From NCBI GenBank assembly GCA_029561145.1, contig JAKQJM010000006.1, positions 1 to 52,660 on the forward strand: a DNA stretch of 52,660 bases, written 5' to 3'. Shown here piece after piece: positions 38,346 to 47,317 of the stretch (position 1 is its first letter; every line of letters begins with the position of its first letter). The notes under the pieces are model-generated. The model was given only the letters and a program-made list of their open reading frames with translations, did not search any database and was not told the DNA's origin. The stretch is from Pseudomonadota bacterium (GTDB lineage Bacteria > Pseudomonadota > Gammaproteobacteria > Xanthomonadales > Rhodanobacteraceae). The position numbers were made by a program, and so were the translations under genes.

Positions 38346-39053
38346 TCAGGAATCGACCCGATCTGTCCTTGCCGGCACGCGCCAGTCGATCGGGACCTGA
38401 CCGTTCTCGACCAGGTAGGCGTTGGCCCGCGAGAAGTGGCCGCAACCCAGAAAGCCGCGATGTGCCGACAGCGGCGACGGATGCGGGGCCTTGAGGACCA
38501 GATGGCGCCGGCTGTCGATCAGGCGGCCTTTCGCTTGCGCGTAGCTGCCCCAGAGCATGAACACGAGATGCTCGCGCTCGCGGTTCAATGCCTCGATGCA
38601 GGCATCGGTGAAGCGTTCCCAACCCTTGTCCTGATGCGAGCCGGCCCGGCCGTGCTCGACCGTCAATACGGCATTGAGCAGAAGGACGCCCTGTTCGGCC
38701 CAGGCGACCAGGTTGCCGTGATCGGGGCGCGGAAGCTTGAGGTCGCGAGAGATTTCCTTGTGGATGTTCTGCAGCGACGGCGGTATCGGCACACCGTCGC
38801 TGACGGAAAAGCACAGCCCATGCGCCTGGTTCGGACCGTGGTAGGGATCCTGACCGAGGATGACGACCTTGACCGCGTCAAAGGGCGTCGTGTCGAGCGC
38901 CGCGAAAATCCGCGAACTGGGTGGATAGATGATCTTGCCGGCGGCCTTTTCGGAGCGAAGAAACGCCGACAGGGCGTGCATGGCCGGATCATCGAACGCC
39001 GGCGCCAGACGCGACTTCCACGAGGCGTCGAGGCGGACGCGATCCTCGCTCAT
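38346..39053 (-). CDS. ung: Uracil-DNA glycosylase, family 1
   Basis: A 235-residue enzyme (E. coli 229) that removes uracil from DNA. Catalytic motif GQDPYHG (67-73, Asp69), FS near 82-83, LLLNAVLTV, and the DNA-intercalation loop [10 protein letters not shown] (His191) are all present. Its ATG overlaps the stop of the response regulator gene by 4 bp (ATGA), so it is translationally coupled to it. rpoH follows downstream on the same strand but has its own control region. Confidence 0.96.
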   Translation of the reverse strand: MSEDRVRLDASWKSRLAPAFDDPAMHALSAFLRSEKAAGKIIYPPSSRIFAALDTTPFDAVKVVILGQDPYHGPNQAHGLCFSVSDGVPIPPSLQNIHKEISRDLKLPRPDHGNLVAWAEQGVLLLNAVLTVEHGRAGSHQDKGWERFTDACIEALNREREHLVFMLWGSYAQAKGRLIDSRRHLVLKAPHPSPLSAHRGFLGCGHFSRANAYLVENGQVPIDWRVPARTDRVDS

Positions 39054-39898
39054 GCGACGCCGTTGCCGACCCGAGCGCGCAGGTGGCGGCCGACCCGCAA
39101 CTGGAACAGCAGCTTGGTCACGAGCAGACGTTCCTCGATCGGCTTCTCGACCAGGTCATTGGCGCCTGCGCGCAGCAACGCCGCCTGGTTCTCGGGATTG
39201 TCGTCGCCGGTCATCACGATGACCGGAAGGTGTCCCTTGCCGTAGCCAAGCTGGTGGCGGATGCGTTCAAGCAGGTCGCCGCCGGTCAGTTCGCCTTTCA
39301 GGTTGACGTCGGTCAGCACGATGTCGGCGCCGATGCGATCCATCGACTGCGCGGTCTCGAGCATCGCAAGGGCATCCTCGACGGCGATCACGTGCAGCAC
39401 GGTGAGTCCATGCTTTTCGAGCATGCGCCGTGTCGCCAGCGCAACCACGCGGCTGTCCTCCACGTAGAGCACCTCGCCGGAGGTCGATTCGGTCGGCTGC
39501 ACGTAGCCGCGAATGAACTCGGCAAGCGCCTGGAAGCCAAGCGACTTGTCGAAGTAGTCAGTGACATCCTCGCTCAGCGAGCGCGTGACCAGACGTTCCT
39601 GCACGTCACCGGACACGACCACGATCGGCATGTAGGCCTGCGGGGAGTTCTTGCGGATCTGGCTGGCCAGTTCGAGGCCGTCCATGTCGGGCAGACGTAG
39701 CGCCGTGGTGACGAAATCGACGACACCCGCGCCGAGCTGGGCGATCGCCTCGGCGCCGGTTTCGCAGGCAAGCACGATCACGCCTGGAAGATGCGTCTTC
39801 AGCATCTGCTCGATCAGGCGACGCACGACGCGTGATCCATCGACAACAAGTACGCGCGGCTCGTCGGACGAGAGGTGCCTGGTCAGTGCGGATTTCAT
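39050..39898 (-). CDS. Two-receiver response regulator without output domain; first receiver degenerate
   Basis: A 282-residue protein made of two CheY-like receivers (about 15-133 and 142-270). In the first the phospho-acceptor position before LRLP is Ala66 ([11 protein letters not shown]), and the acidic pair is only partly kept (VVDGSRVV); the switch Lys118 remains. The second is intact: Glu147-Asp148, Asp197 in LTDVNL, Thr230, Lys252. There is no DNA-binding, GGDEF or enzymatic output domain, so it should act by protein contact. ATG at 39898 lies 2 bp after the ftsX stop, and the gene overlaps ung by 4 bp; no histidine kinase is adjacent. Confidence 0.9.
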   Translation of the reverse strand: MKSALTRHLSSDEPRVLVVDGSRVVRRLIEQMLKTHLPGVIVLACETGAEAIAQLGAGVVDFVTTALRLPDMDGLELASQIRKNSPQAYMPIVVVSGDVQERLVTRSLSEDVTDYFDKSLGFQALAEFIRGYVQPTESTSGEVLYVEDSRVVALATRRMLEKHGLTVLHVIAVEDALAMLETAQSMDRIGADIVLTDVNLKGELTGGDLLERIRHQLGYGKGHLPVIVMTGDDNPENQAALLRAGANDLVEKPIEERLLVTKLLFQLRVGRHLRARVGNGVA

Positions 39899-39900
39899 AT

Positions 39901-40905
39901 TCAATGCTGCGGACGCCCGGTGTACAGATAACGGGTGGTGACGATCCATGCGCCGATCCAGCCGAGCAGGCTGCTCGCGCCGATGACCAGAAGTGCATCC
40001 TGCCATCCGAAGCCGTGCAACGCGAACCGGTTCTGGTAGCTGGCCAGCAAATCGAGCAAGGGCGCACGCACGGACAGTTCGACGATGCCGACCGCGAGCA
40101 CGGCCAGCAAGCCCCCGAGCACGCCGTACCAGAACCCCGCATAGAGGAATGGTCGGCGCACGAAGCCGTCACTGGCACCCATCAGCTGGACCACGGCGAT
40201 TTCCTCGGAACGTCCCTGGATGTCCATGCGGATCGTATTGCCAACCACCAGCACGGTCCCAAGTCCCAGAAGACACATCAGGGCGAGCATTGCGCGCTCG
40301 CCAAAGCCGAGCAGGGCCGAGAGCCTCTGTCGCCAGGCCGCGTCGTACTGGACCATGTCGACACGCTGGTCGGCCCTGAGTTCGCCGAGCAGCGGCGGTT
40401 CGGCCGGATCGTCAGCGATCCTGGGCGTGACCACGAGCACGCTCGGCAACGGGTTGTCGTCGAGCACATCGAGCGCTTCGGCGAAACCCGACAGCTGACG
40501 GAATTCGGCGAGCCCCTGTTCGGGTGTGCGTGTCACGACCGAGAGCACGTCGGCACGCTTGCCGAGTTCGTTGGCAAAAGCGTTCGCGGCGGCACTGCTT
40601 TCGACCGGCTTGAGGAACACCGTGAATTCGCGCGCTTCGCGAAGGCCACCGGACAGCGAACGGGCGTTGTCGAGCAGGACGAACAGGAGCAGTGGCAGGG
40701 CGAGGGCAAGGCCCATGACAAGCACGGTCAACGCCGTCGCCCAGGGACGGTCGATCAGGCGAACGAGGCTGGCACGGAATCCCTGGCGATGCTGTTCGCT
40801 CCACGCATTCCAGCGCTTGTGCATCGAACGTCGCTCGCGCGGCAGGCTCTGGTTGCTGGGCGGAGCCTCGCGCAACCGGTTGGCGCTGGATCGCTGGCGG
40901 GTCAT
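39901..40905 (-). CDS. ftsX: Cell division ABC-type permease FtsX
   Basis: A 334-residue inner-membrane protein with four membrane segments: one near 58-80, then a periplasmic domain (about 80-200), and three in the C-terminal half. Family landmarks are the FtsX extracellular domain EFTVFLKP near 92-99 and [37 protein letters not shown]. FtsX works with FtsE to activate septal peptidoglycan hydrolases. It overlaps ftsE by 4 bp (ATGA). An in-frame ATG further in (Met28) is possible, but the coupled start at 40905 is the best choice. Confidence 0.94.
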   Translation of the reverse strand: MTRQRSSANRLREAPPSNQSLPRERRSMHKRWNAWSEQHRQGFRASLVRLIDRPWATALTVLVMGLALALPLLLFVLLDNARSLSGGLREAREFTVFLKPVESSAAANAFANELGKRADVLSVVTRTPEQGLAEFRQLSGFAEALDVLDDNPLPSVLVVTPRIADDPAEPPLLGELRADQRVDMVQYDAAWRQRLSALLGFGERAMLALMCLLGLGTVLVVGNTIRMDIQGRSEEIAVVQLMGASDGFVRRPFLYAGFWYGVLGGLLAVLAVGIVELSVRAPLLDLLASYQNRFALHGFGWQDALLVIGASSLLGWIGAWIVTTRYLYTGRPQH

Positions 40906-41579
40906 GCGGGCGCCTGCGGACGAAAATCGTCGATCAGCTGGCCGTGGTGGAGGACGAGCACGCGCTGGCTCATGTGCCGGATCAGATGCAGGTCGTGGCT
41001 GGCAATCAGCACGGTCGTGCCGACCTGCTGGAATTCGGCAAACAGGTTCATGATCTCGATCGACAGTTGCGGATCGAGATTGCCGGTGGGCTCGTCGGCG
41101 ATGATCAGCGGCGGCTTGCCGACCAGGGCGCGCGCGATGCCGACGCGTTGCTGCTCGCCGGTCGAGAGGGTCGCCGGTGCCGAACGTTCCTTGTCGAGCA
41201 GGCCGACCTTGTCGAGCGCCGCGCGCACGCGTTTGGCGGTTTCGTCGCGACCCGCGCCGGCGATCGTCAGCGGCAGGGCGACGTTGTCGAACACGCAGCG
41301 ATCCATCAACAGGCGGTGATTCTGGAAGACCATGCCGATACCGCGGCGGACCTGCGGGATCGATCGCTGACGGACGCGTGCCAGCGCAGCGCCATTGACG
41401 ATGATCTCGCCGCGGGTCGGGCGCTCGATCAGCCCGAGCAGCTTGAGCAGGGTGGTCTTGCCGGCGCCGGAATGACCGGTGACAAAAACCATTTCACCCG
41501 CAGCGACTTCAAAGCTGAGCCCGCTCAGGGCTTCGTGCCCACCCGCGTAGCGTTTGCTGACGTTGTCAAAATGGATCAT
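40902..41579 (-). CDS. ftsE: Cell division ATP-binding protein FtsE
   Basis: A 225-residue ABC ATPase (E. coli 222). Walker [10 protein letters not shown], signature [15 protein letters not shown], Walker [13 protein letters not shown] and the switch His in LIASHD are all present. ATG at 41579 begins [11 protein letters not shown], the conserved N terminus. ftsY, which precedes ftsE in E. coli, is not here; a stretch of short GGGATTCGG repeats and gspF lie upstream. Confidence 0.96.
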   Translation of the reverse strand: MIHFDNVSKRYAGGHEALSGLSFEVAAGEMVFVTGHSGAGKTTLLKLLGLIERPTRGEIIVNGAALARVRQRSIPQVRRGIGMVFQNHRLLMDRCVFDNVALPLTIAGAGRDETAKRVRAALDKVGLLDKERSAPATLSTGEQQRVGIARALVGKPPLIIADEPTGNLDPQLSIEIMNLFAEFQQVGTTVLIASHDLHLIRHMSQRVLVLHHGQLIDDFRPQAPA

Positions 41580-41587
41580 GTGGGGGC

Positions 41588-41653
41588 CGGGATTCGGGAT
41601 TCGCAAGTGTGGGGATTCGGGATCGGCAGGCGGGATTCGGCAGGGTTCGGGAA
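41588..41653. repeat. Short GGGATTCGG repeats upstream of ftsE
   Basis: GGGATTCGGGATTCG at 41589-41603, then further copies or variants (gggattcggg, gggattcggc, gggttcggg) up to 41653. Immediately downstream, gtgctttgctcattg and gcgctttgctcgttg form another short direct repeat. Such GGGAATC/GGGATTC clusters between genes are common in Xanthomonadales (recollection). They sit where the ftsE ribosome binding site and leader should be. Confidence 0.65.
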
Positions 41654-41717
41654 CGTGCTTTGCTCATTGTTTCTTGTTCGGTGCGCTTTGCTCGTTGCTC
41701 CAACCGATCCGTCGCGG

Positions 41718-42926
41718 CTACTTCACCATCTGGTTCAGATCGAAGATCGGCAGAAGGATCGCAAGGACGATGAACAGGACCATGGCGCCAACCAGCAGGA
41801 TCACGGCCGGGCCCAACGTTGCCGAGAGCACGCCGAGCCAGCGATCGAGATCGCGTTGCTGCTGTCGGGCCGCTTCATCGAGCATGCGCGGCAGCTCGCC
41901 GGAACGCTCGCCGCTCGCGATCAGGCGCAGCGCAACCGGTGGAAACTGCCGGCTTTCGGCGAGTGCCCGGGCGAAACCACTGCCCTCACGCACCTTGAAC
42001 GCAGCGAGCCGGAGTGATTCGCGCATCGGCAGGTTCGGCACGACCTGGGCGGCGATTGCGAGTGCATCGAGCAGCGGCACGGCCGCACCGGCCAGCAAGG
42101 CCAGCGTGCGTGCCGCGCGTGCGGTGTTCGCTGCGCGCGTCAGACGCCCGATCAGCGGCAACCGCAGCAAGGTCTGATGCCATCGATATCTGACGATCTC
42201 GCGGCGCAAGGCAAGTCGGATCACCACTGCAGCGATCACCAGAACCACCACCAGCAGCCAGGCCCAGTTGCGCAGGAAATCGGAAAGGCTCATCAGCACG
42301 CGCGTCGCGAACGGCAGGGTCTGCTGCATGTTCTCGAAAACGCCGACGATCTGTGGCACGACCCAGGTCAGCAGGCCGGCAACGACGGCGATCGCAACGA
42401 CTGACAGCAGCAGCGGATAGGTCAGCGCGCCGAGCAGCTTCTGCTTGAGCGCATCACGCGCCTCCGCGTAGTCGGCGAGCTTGTCGAGCACGACGCCGAG
42501 ATGGCCCGATTGTTCTCCAGCCGCGACGGTGGCGCGGAATATCTCGGGAAAGCTGTCCGGGAAATCGCCCATCGCCTGGGCCAGGCTGGCGCCCTCCATG
42601 ACGCGCGCGCGCAAGGCCACGGTCAAGGCGCGCTGACGCTCGTTGTCGTCCTGCTCGGACAACGCGGCGAGTGCTTCGTCGATCGGCAACTCGGCGCCGA
42701 CTAGGGTCGAGAGCTGTCGTGTCAGCATGGCCAACTGGCTGCCGGACAGGCCGCGCCGTGCGAATGGCGATGCGGTCTGCCGATCGTCGGCGACGGCATC
42801 GACCGCGAGCGGATTGAGGCCACGCTCACGCAGGATTCCGCGAACCGCGCGCGCAGTGTCACCCTGCAAGACGCCGCGCTGTGTCTTGCCGTTGCTGTCT
42901 AGCGCCTGGTAGGCAAATGCCGGCAC
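41718..42926 (-). CDS. gspF: Type II secretion inner-membrane platform protein GspF
   Basis: A 402-residue inner-membrane protein with two copies of the T2SSF domain (about 65-190 and 270-395) and three membrane segments. The N terminus MPAFAYQALDSNGKTQRGVLQGD is typical of GspF rather than the pilus homologue PilC. GTG at 42926 is the start. No other gsp gene is in the window, so it is split from the rest of the type II secretion genes or is a stray copy. The UbiA-family gene is 60 bp upstream on the same strand. Confidence 0.9.
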   Translation of the reverse strand: MPAFAYQALDSNGKTQRGVLQGDTARAVRGILRERGLNPLAVDAVADDRQTASPFARRGLSGSQLAMLTRQLSTLVGAELPIDEALAALSEQDDNERQRALTVALRARVMEGASLAQAMGDFPDSFPEIFRATVAAGEQSGHLGVVLDKLADYAEARDALKQKLLGALTYPLLLSVVAIAVVAGLLTWVVPQIVGVFENMQQTLPFATRVLMSLSDFLRNWAWLLVVVLVIAAVVIRLALRREIVRYRWHQTLLRLPLIGRLTRAANTARAARTLALLAGAAVPLLDALAIAAQVVPNLPMRESLRLAAFKVREGSGFARALAESRQFPPVALRLIASGERSGELPRMLDEAARQQQRDLDRWLGVLSATLGPAVILLVGAMVLFIVLAILLPIFDLNQMVK

Positions 42927-42986
42927 TCGGTTTCCATTGCGGGGAAGCTGTCGCCATTGTCGCCGGAATGCGGCGATATTGAGAAC

Positions 42987-43850
42987 TCAGTGATAGAGGA
43001 TGATCGCCAATGTGGTCAACCAGCCGGTTGTCGCCAGCAGCAGGTACGGGTCGCGCACGGCCAGCCGGCTCGGATCGCCCCCGGCGCCGCGTTTGAGAAC
43101 GAGAAAAAGATAGCGCAGCACGCCGAGCAGGACCCATGGCGTCGAGTAGGCGAGCGCGTGCTGGCCATGCCGTTCGAGGACGCTGGGCGACACCGTGTAA
43201 AGCACATAGGCCACCAGCACGGTCAGCGAAAGGACGCCGAGCACACGCTCGATCGTGACCTGGTCGTAGGTCGCAGCGTGGGCACGCGCCTCGCCGACGT
43301 GGACAAGGTCGCCGTGGCGCTTGCCGAGGGCGAGCATCAGCGCAAGCAGGAAACCCATGACAAGGATCCATGGCGTCAACGGTACCTGCGCTGCCACACC
43401 ACCGGCCAGGATGCGCAAGGCGAAGCCGCTGGCGACGATCGTCACGTCAACGAAGGCGACGCGCTTGAGGCCAAGCGAATAGCCGAGTTGCATGACCAGA
43501 TAGAACGCGATGATTGCGACGACCTCGATGCCGCACGACGCTGCCGTCGCCATGGCGAGCAGGGCCAGGCACACGGCGAGTCCCAGCGCGGTCCGGACAG
43601 TCAGCGCTCCGCGCGCGAGCGGGCGTCGGCACTTGTCGGGATGGACGCGGTCGCGCTCCACATCGCGCGTGTCGTTGAATGCATAGACTGCCGATGCCGC
43701 AAGGCAGAACGCCAGCGTGGCGAGCAGCGCGCCACGCAGCGCTTCGCGCTCGAACATCGCATGACCGAAGAAAAGCGGCAGCAGCACAAACCCGTTCTTG
43801 ATCCACTGGCCCGGCCGCGCCAGCTCGATGATCGGTCGCATCGGCAGCAT
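42987..43850 (-). CDS. UbiA-family prenyltransferase, decaprenyl-phosphate phosphoribosyltransferase-like
   Basis: A 287-residue inner-membrane protein with about eight or nine membrane segments. The aspartate-rich motif is ND..D...D (Asn59, Asp60, Asp63, Asp67) followed by HPDKCRRPLARG. The N-terminal MRPIIELARPGQWIKNGFVLLPLFFG resembles the UbiA-family enzymes that move phosphoribose onto polyprenyl phosphate (DPPR synthase), rather than ubiquinone or heme-O enzymes. ATG at 43850 lies 4 bp after the stop of the C25 peptidase gene, implying coupling; an upstream in-frame ATG would overlap that gene. Substrate assignment is inference. Confidence 0.82.
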   Translation of the reverse strand: MLPMRPIIELARPGQWIKNGFVLLPLFFGHAMFEREALRGALLATLAFCLAASAVYAFNDTRDVERDRVHPDKCRRPLARGALTVRTALGLAVCLALLAMATAASCGIEVVAIIAFYLVMQLGYSLGLKRVAFVDVTIVASGFALRILAGGVAAQVPLTPWILVMGFLLALMLALGKRHGDLVHVGEARAHAATYDQVTIERVLGVLSLTVLVAYVLYTVSPSVLERHGQHALAYSTPWVLLGVLRYLFLVLKRGAGGDPSRLAVRDPYLLLATTGWLTTLAIILYH

Positions 43851-43854
43851 GGAG

Positions 43855-46563
43855 TCAGGGATTGCCCGTCGTGTCGGCAACTTCGTCGCCGTCGAATCCG
43901 CCGCGTTTCACGGTATCGGTGGCAAGCGGCTTTTCATTCGCGCTACCCAACCAGCCGAACCAGGAAGACCTCGCCTTGACCGGGCGCACCGGCTGCAACG
44001 AAAGGACTCCGGAAGCGTCGGCAACACCGGCCTCGTCGCTCGCGTAGACGCGCACGAAGTGTGCGACCTTGCCAGGGCCTAGGCGCGGTATCGGCACGCG
44101 GAACGTGGACTGCTCCGCGCGATAGGTCGAGGTGGCGATCAGTTGCCGCGATTCGTCGAGCCAGTCCAGCGCCACCTGGCCGGAAAATCGCAAACCCGGC
44201 AGGGCAACCAGCACGCCGGGATTCCACGCGTCCGCGCTCAGCATGAGTCGGGCGTCAGCACGTGGTCGTTCGAGTACAACGGCCGGATCGCCGAGCAGGT
44301 TGTACATTTCAACAAGCACGCGATCGTCGATCTGCTTCTTGGCCCGCACGATGCCTTCGCCAATCGTCGCGCCGGGGTTGAGCAATTCCTTGACCAGGGC
44401 GGTGCTGAACGCGGTCGATGGCGCATTGCGCCAGGAAGCCGCGAACACCGCGATCGCGCCTTTGTCGGCTTCGCGCAGGAAGCGTTCGCCGATCGAATCC
44501 TCGGTCGGATTGTCGAACGGAGCCGAATAGCAGGTCATCGAGAGCACCATCGGCAGTCGATTGCCGTTGCTCAGCTGGCTGACGTCATCGAGGGTGAACA
44601 GATCGTGGTTCTTGCGCAGGTCCGGCGGCCCGGTCCGCCAGATGAAGCGCCCGCCATGACCGATGAAATGCACCAGCAACTGACCGGCGTTGAGGCCATC
44701 CTTGATCGCACTCTGGTGGGCCACATTGTCGGCCTCGTCGGGACTTGCATAGATCTTGTCGGCGAGGAAGCCCTGTTCGCCGATGCTCGTCGCAATCGAG
44801 TCGGAGGCTTTCCGGAAGTACTCCGATTCGTCGGTGATGAACATGACGTCGCGGCGCCAGGTGCCCGCCTGCGGCTGGCTCATGTACTTGATCGTCTTGT
44901 CGACGATGGCGGTGACTTCGGCGGGTTCGACGACCGGAAACCGGCCGACCGCGACGACCGGATGGTAATCGTCGCCATCAACCGCGCCGAACCAGTTGTC
45001 GCTTGCGGACTGGCCTTCGGGCGACGGGTACTGCCAGGTCGGGATCAGGTTGCGGCCACCCAACTGCTTGCTGGCGTTCTCGTATGCGGTTGCCGGGATG
45101 CCGGAGAAATGGCCGGGTTGGAGTTCCTGCGGATTGTTGGCGAATTTCGCGTAGGCGAGATCGTTGTAGGTTTCGCTGCGGATATCGAAACTCGCATCGC
45201 CGACCAGGAGCAGGAAACGCGGTCGCGGTTGCGGCCAGTTGTGCCAGGCCTGGTCGACAAGATTGCGCACTGCCTGGGGATGGGTAATGCCGTGGTTGAA
45301 CACGTCATAGACATCCGCGACATCGATCACGGCAACCTTGAGCCCGCGGCTCTCGTGGTAGGCGGCGAGCGGTCTGACCGCATCGATCAGGCTCGCATGG
45401 CTGACGATCAGGTAATCGTAGCCGCTGGCCGGAGAACGCCAGTCCACCGCGGTCATCGCGCGCAGCAGGGTGGGCGCTGCGAATGCCGACCCAGAAACCG
45501 GATAGAGCGTGGTGCCGCCTGCGGCTGCGGCAAACCGATAGCGGCCATTGCCGAGCGCTTCGCCTGGGCGGCGCAGGCCGTCATCTCCGTAGAGAACCGG
45601 CGATTGCGCATCGGTCCAGTTGATCTCGACAGGCGCGGTGTCCGAACGCACGGTCTGCAGCGGCGCACTGCCGGCGTCGAGCGTACCTGCCAACGGGTAA
45701 CGCCACTCGGCCCAGTTGAACATCACGACATCAACGGCCGTCTCGTCCTTGTTCCAGGGCAAGGCGCGCTTCGGCACGCTCAGGGTCAGCCGGTTTCCCT
45801 TTGCGTTCAGATCGGCGATCGGCACCACCAGAGTCTCGGTCAGCTCGTCGCGGCCATCCCAGGTCAGTTGCTTGAGCAGACGACCGTTGACGCGGACCTC
45901 GAGGGAGTGGTCGCGTGGTTTTGCGGACTTGTCCTGGACCATCACGTAGATCGTCGAGATTCCGCGAACGTTTATGCGCAGGCTGGCATCGGCACCGCGG
46001 GCAGCAAGATCCGCCAGGTCGAACTCGGTCGTGAATGGCTGCGGATCAGCGTGGGTCAGCTTGGCCCAGTGCCATACATCAGGCTCTTCGCCCGGCTTCT
46101 GCTGGTTCTGATCGAGCCGGATCATGAGATTTTCCTGCTCGAAATGCAGGGTGCGTTGCAGCGACGCCGCGCGGGTTCCACTCGATGCCCGATCCGTCAG
46201 GCGCGCATGCGTTCCTGCCGATGCCGAAAGGAGATAGGCATTGTTGATGCTGAAGGAATCGAACCAGCTCGTCGGGCCGTGCAGGCGCTCGCCGATCCAC
46301 TCGATGCGATCGCCTTCGTCAAAGCGGCCATTGCCGTTGTCGACGACGCGCAGGGGCACAGGCTTGCCCTGGCTTTCGAGATTCAACTGCTCGATGGCGC
46401 ACCCGGCCAGTCCGGGCTGCTTGCTTGTTACCTCGTCAAACGAAAGGGCGTAGACCCCGGCGTTCGTGAGTTCGATATGCAAGGAGCCGTTGCAGGCAAA
46501 TGCAGGCAGGGGAAGCAAACAGAATACATGCGCGATGATGCGCAACAGGGGAAAAGACGGCAT
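43855..46563 (-). CDS. Secreted C25-family (gingipain-type) cysteine peptidase
   Basis: A 902-residue exported protein. The signal peptide covers about residues 1-24 (LLRIIAHVFCLLPLPAFAC). An N-terminal beta-rich region (about 25-375) precedes a caspase-like C25 peptidase domain with the catalytic His636 (FIGHGGR) and Cys678 (SMTCYSAPFD). After that domain come an Ig-like segment (from about 775) and a C-terminal tail of about 40 residues (SSWFGWLGSANEKPL) with no clear sorting signal or membrane anchor. C25 enzymes are best known from Bacteroidetes, where they use type IX secretion; no such system is visible here. Confidence 0.86.
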   Translation of the reverse strand: MPSFPLLRIIAHVFCLLPLPAFACNGSLHIELTNAGVYALSFDEVTSKQPGLAGCAIEQLNLESQGKPVPLRVVDNGNGRFDEGDRIEWIGERLHGPTSWFDSFSINNAYLLSASAGTHARLTDRASSGTRAASLQRTLHFEQENLMIRLDQNQQKPGEEPDVWHWAKLTHADPQPFTTEFDLADLAARGADASLRINVRGISTIYVMVQDKSAKPRDHSLEVRVNGRLLKQLTWDGRDELTETLVVPIADLNAKGNRLTLSVPKRALPWNKDETAVDVVMFNWAEWRYPLAGTLDAGSAPLQTVRSDTAPVEINWTDAQSPVLYGDDGLRRPGEALGNGRYRFAAAAGGTTLYPVSGSAFAAPTLLRAMTAVDWRSPASGYDYLIVSHASLIDAVRPLAAYHESRGLKVAVIDVADVYDVFNHGITHPQAVRNLVDQAWHNWPQPRPRFLLLVGDASFDIRSETYNDLAYAKFANNPQELQPGHFSGIPATAYENASKQLGGRNLIPTWQYPSPEGQSASDNWFGAVDGDDYHPVVAVGRFPVVEPAEVTAIVDKTIKYMSQPQAGTWRRDVMFITDESEYFRKASDSIATSIGEQGFLADKIYASPDEADNVAHQSAIKDGLNAGQLLVHFIGHGGRFIWRTGPPDLRKNHDLFTLDDVSQLSNGNRLPMVLSMTCYSAPFDNPTEDSIGERFLREADKGAIAVFAASWRNAPSTAFSTALVKELLNPGATIGEGIVRAKKQIDDRVLVEMYNLLGDPAVVLERPRADARLMLSADAWNPGVLVALPGLRFSGQVALDWLDESRQLIATSTYRAEQSTFRVPIPRLGPGKVAHFVRVYASDEAGVADASGVLSLQPVRPVKARSSWFGWLGSANEKPLATDTVKRGGFDGDEVADTTGNP

Positions 46564-46640
46564 TGCGATTCGGCGGACTGGCGCGGAGAGGGTTGGCAGC
46601 CTATCCCGCTGATCCCGAGGTCGCAACCCGCGAAGTCTTC

Positions 46641-47012
46641 CTACTGGATTGCGCCGGGCACCAGCGACTGCCAGCGATTGCTGCGGATCTTGGGCGCGAC
46701 CAGACTTCCCGAGCTTCCGCCCGAGCGGGTCGATCGCTCTTTCGCATTGCCCGCCGCTTCATCCGCAACCGGGGTCGTTGAAGTGTCGGCCCGCTCGGAA
46801 TGGGCGTTGAGGTCGCCCGTGTATTTCGATGTCGGCACGCCGGTCGACGACACCGGCGGGCAGTCGGCATCCGAAGTCGGGTTGGCCGAGGCCGATTCGT
46901 TGCGCACCGAGGCGCCACGACCGTCGATCGGAAATTCGCTTGCCACCGCCGCCACGCTGAAAAGCAGCGCCGCGACCGGGATCAGTAAAGCGCTCGATTT
47001 GCGCGTGTTCAT
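46641..47012 (-). CDS. Small exported hypothetical protein
   Basis: A 123-residue protein with a clear signal peptide (MNTRKSSALLIPVAALLFSVAAVASE). The mature part is Ser/Thr-rich, low in hydrophobic residues, with a single Cys and no domain I recognise; it is probably disordered. GGAGA lies 6 nt before the ATG, a good ribosome binding site. It is 77 bp upstream of the C25 peptidase gene on the same strand, so it may be its substrate, propeptide-like partner or chaperone (inference). Confidence 0.72.
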   Translation of the reverse strand: MNTRKSSALLIPVAALLFSVAAVASEFPIDGRGASVRNESASANPTSDADCPPVSSTGVPTSKYTGDLNAHSERADTSTTPVADEAAGNAKERSTRSGGSSGSLVAPKIRSNRWQSLVPGAIQ

Positions 47013-47225
47013 GCTGCGTCTCCGGATGGCTGCTCGGGACTGCGTCTACGCCTGGATTTCGAAGTGTCCCACTATCCCGGCGAAGACTCCAGCAACCGTG
47101 CTGTTCCGGCACGGTGCCGGACTGCTGGTCAACAGAATTCTGCGAGTGTGATTAGCATCCTTCGTGCCAGTGGCAGGGAAATGTTGTTTTTCAGCAAGTT
47201 GCGTGCGCATGTCACGTTGTCGCGG

Positions 47226-47271
47226 TGTCCATCGGACAGCAGCGGACAACAGCGGACAGATCATCTGTCCG
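47226..47271. promoter_or_regulatory. Phased GGACA elements and palindrome upstream of the FakA-FakB-like gene
   Basis: TGTCC (47226) is followed by GGACA at 47234, 47244 and 47254, exactly 10 bp apart, and by an inverted TGTCC at 47266. The last pair forms a 9-1-9 perfect palindrome (CGGACAGAT-C-ATCTGTCCG, 47253-47271). The first two form TGTCC-ATC-GGACA. This lies about 50-90 bp before the start codon at 47318, where operators are expected. Confidence 0.6.
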
Positions 47272-47317
47272 GATCCGATCGGTTTCCTTGCCGCCGCGTT
47301 GCCCTAAACTCGTGGGC

